Assembly (NCBI GenBank): GCA_964526565.1
Contig: CAZGMC010000067.1
Location: forward strand, 1 to 22,927
DNA from: CAZGMC01 sp964526565
GTDB taxonomy: Bacteria; Pseudomonadota; Alphaproteobacteria; DSM-16000; Inquilinaceae
Direction of reading: 5' to 3'
DNA length: 22,927 bases
Positions 22,236-22,927 of the stretch are shown here, in pieces. A program made the translations under genes and the position numbers. The notes under the pieces are model-generated. The model made no database searches, had not been told where the DNA came from, and saw nothing but the letters and a program-made list of their open reading frames with translations. Within the stretch, counting starts at the first letter, position 1, and each line of letters begins with the position of its first letter.

Positions 22236-22927
22236 CATGCATCGCTATCGAACCCATACCTGCGGCGCTTTGCGCGAGGAGAATGCCGGGGAGACCGCCC
22301 GGCTGTCGGGGTGGATCCACCGCAAGCGCGACCACGGCAACCTGCTGTTCCTCGACCTGCGCGACCACTACGGCCTGACCCAGTGCGTCATCGATACCTC
22401 CAGCCCGACCTTCCCGGCGGTGGAGGCGGCACGGCTGGAAACGGTGGTCTGCGTCACCGGCACGGTCGTCCGGCGCGCCCCGGACACGGTCAACGACAGG
22501 CTCGCCACCGGCCGGATCGAGGTGCAGATCGTCGCGTTCGAGATCCTCTCGCCGACCCAGGTGCTGCCGCTGCAGGTCAACAGCGACGAGGACTGGGGCG
22601 AGGAGGTGCGCCTGCGCCACCGCTTCCTGGACCTGCGCCGGCTGAAGATGCAGCGCAACATCCGGCTGCGCGCCGATGTCATCGCCTCGATCCGGCGGCG
22701 CATGCAGGACCAGGGCTTCACCGAATTCCAGACGCCGATCCTGACCGCCTCCAGCCCCGAGGGCGCGCGCGACTTCCTGGTGCCGGCCCGCCAGCACCCC
22801 GGCAAGTTCTACGCGCTGCCGCAGGCGCCGCAGCAGTTCAAGCAGTTGCTGATGATCGCCGGGTTCGACCGCTACTTCCAGATCGCGCCGTGCTTCCGCG
22901 ACGAGGACGCGCGCGCCGACCGCTCGC
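22236..22927 (+). CDS. aspS: Aspartyl-tRNA synthetase, 5' part (cut by window end)
   Basis: This class II synthetase charges tRNA-Asp (and often tRNA-Asn in bacteria lacking AsnRS). The visible 230 residues begin MHRYRTHTCGALREENAG, matching the usual AspS start. The OB-fold anticodon-binding domain follows (RLSGWIHRKRDHGNLLFLDL), then the start of the catalytic core: MQDQGFTEFQTPILTASSPE (motif 1 region), FYALPQAPQQFKQLLMIAGF and the motif 2 segment PCFRDEDARADRS at the edge. ATG 22236 has only a weak ribosome site (GGCGGA). It is a housekeeping gene that bounds the accessory region on the right. The 3' part, including motif 3, lies outside the window. Confidence 0.95.

Overview
The window is GC-rich bacterial DNA, most likely from an alphaproteobacterium. 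The dnaB-alr-mlaE-mlaF run, the PhnCDE-type importers and the PAS-rich soluble histidine kinase all fit that group. Order or genus cannot be fixed from the sequence alone. Dense antisense open frames are a GC artefact and were discarded.

Layout, left to right. (1) 1-2611, plus strand: a 15-bp tandem repeat, then a tightly coupled phnC-phnE-phnE importer operon of the phosphonate/phosphite type with no binding protein in view. (2) 2720-3085: a small unrecognised protein. (3) 3301-5522: a scar of mobile DNA. It holds a secreted CPGC thioredoxin-like protein, a membrane-protein pseudogene with one nonsense and one frameshift lesion, a dead IS5-family element with recognisable ends and a TGA target duplication, and a truncated HEPN-domain gene. 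(4) 5730-9919, minus strand: the core operon dnaB-alr-mlaE-mlaF, in which every junction overlaps. It runs from replicative helicase through alanine racemase to a Mla-type lipid transporter. (5) 10293-13256, minus strand: a second importer, phnC-phnD-phnE, with a strong hairpin between phnD and phnE. (6) 13502-13878: a decayed ParD/ParE toxin-antitoxin pair. (7) 14049-16967: a 972-residue multi-PAS/GAF soluble histidine kinase. (8) 17125-18270: a secreted PQQ-type sugar (sorbosone/glucose) dehydrogenase, followed by tandem 15-bp repeats that each carry a stop codon. (9) 18357-21683: a KAP-family P-loop NTPase with two inserted membrane helices, then an unrecognised AT-rich membrane-anchored gene that looks horizontally acquired. 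(10) 22236-end: the 5' part of aspS.

The two Phn-type importers and the periplasmic dehydrogenase suggest scavenging of phosphorus compounds and oxidation of sugars. The scar, the broken toxin-antitoxin pair, the KAP gene and the AT-rich gene mark accessory DNA inserted between core genes. The best candidate for something undescribed is the KAP NTPase with its AT-rich neighbour (18357-21683), but no function is proven. A second theme is unusually frequent short tandem duplication (14, 15 and 19 bp units and a hexanucleotide tract), including two 15-bp arrays in which every copy carries a stop codon.
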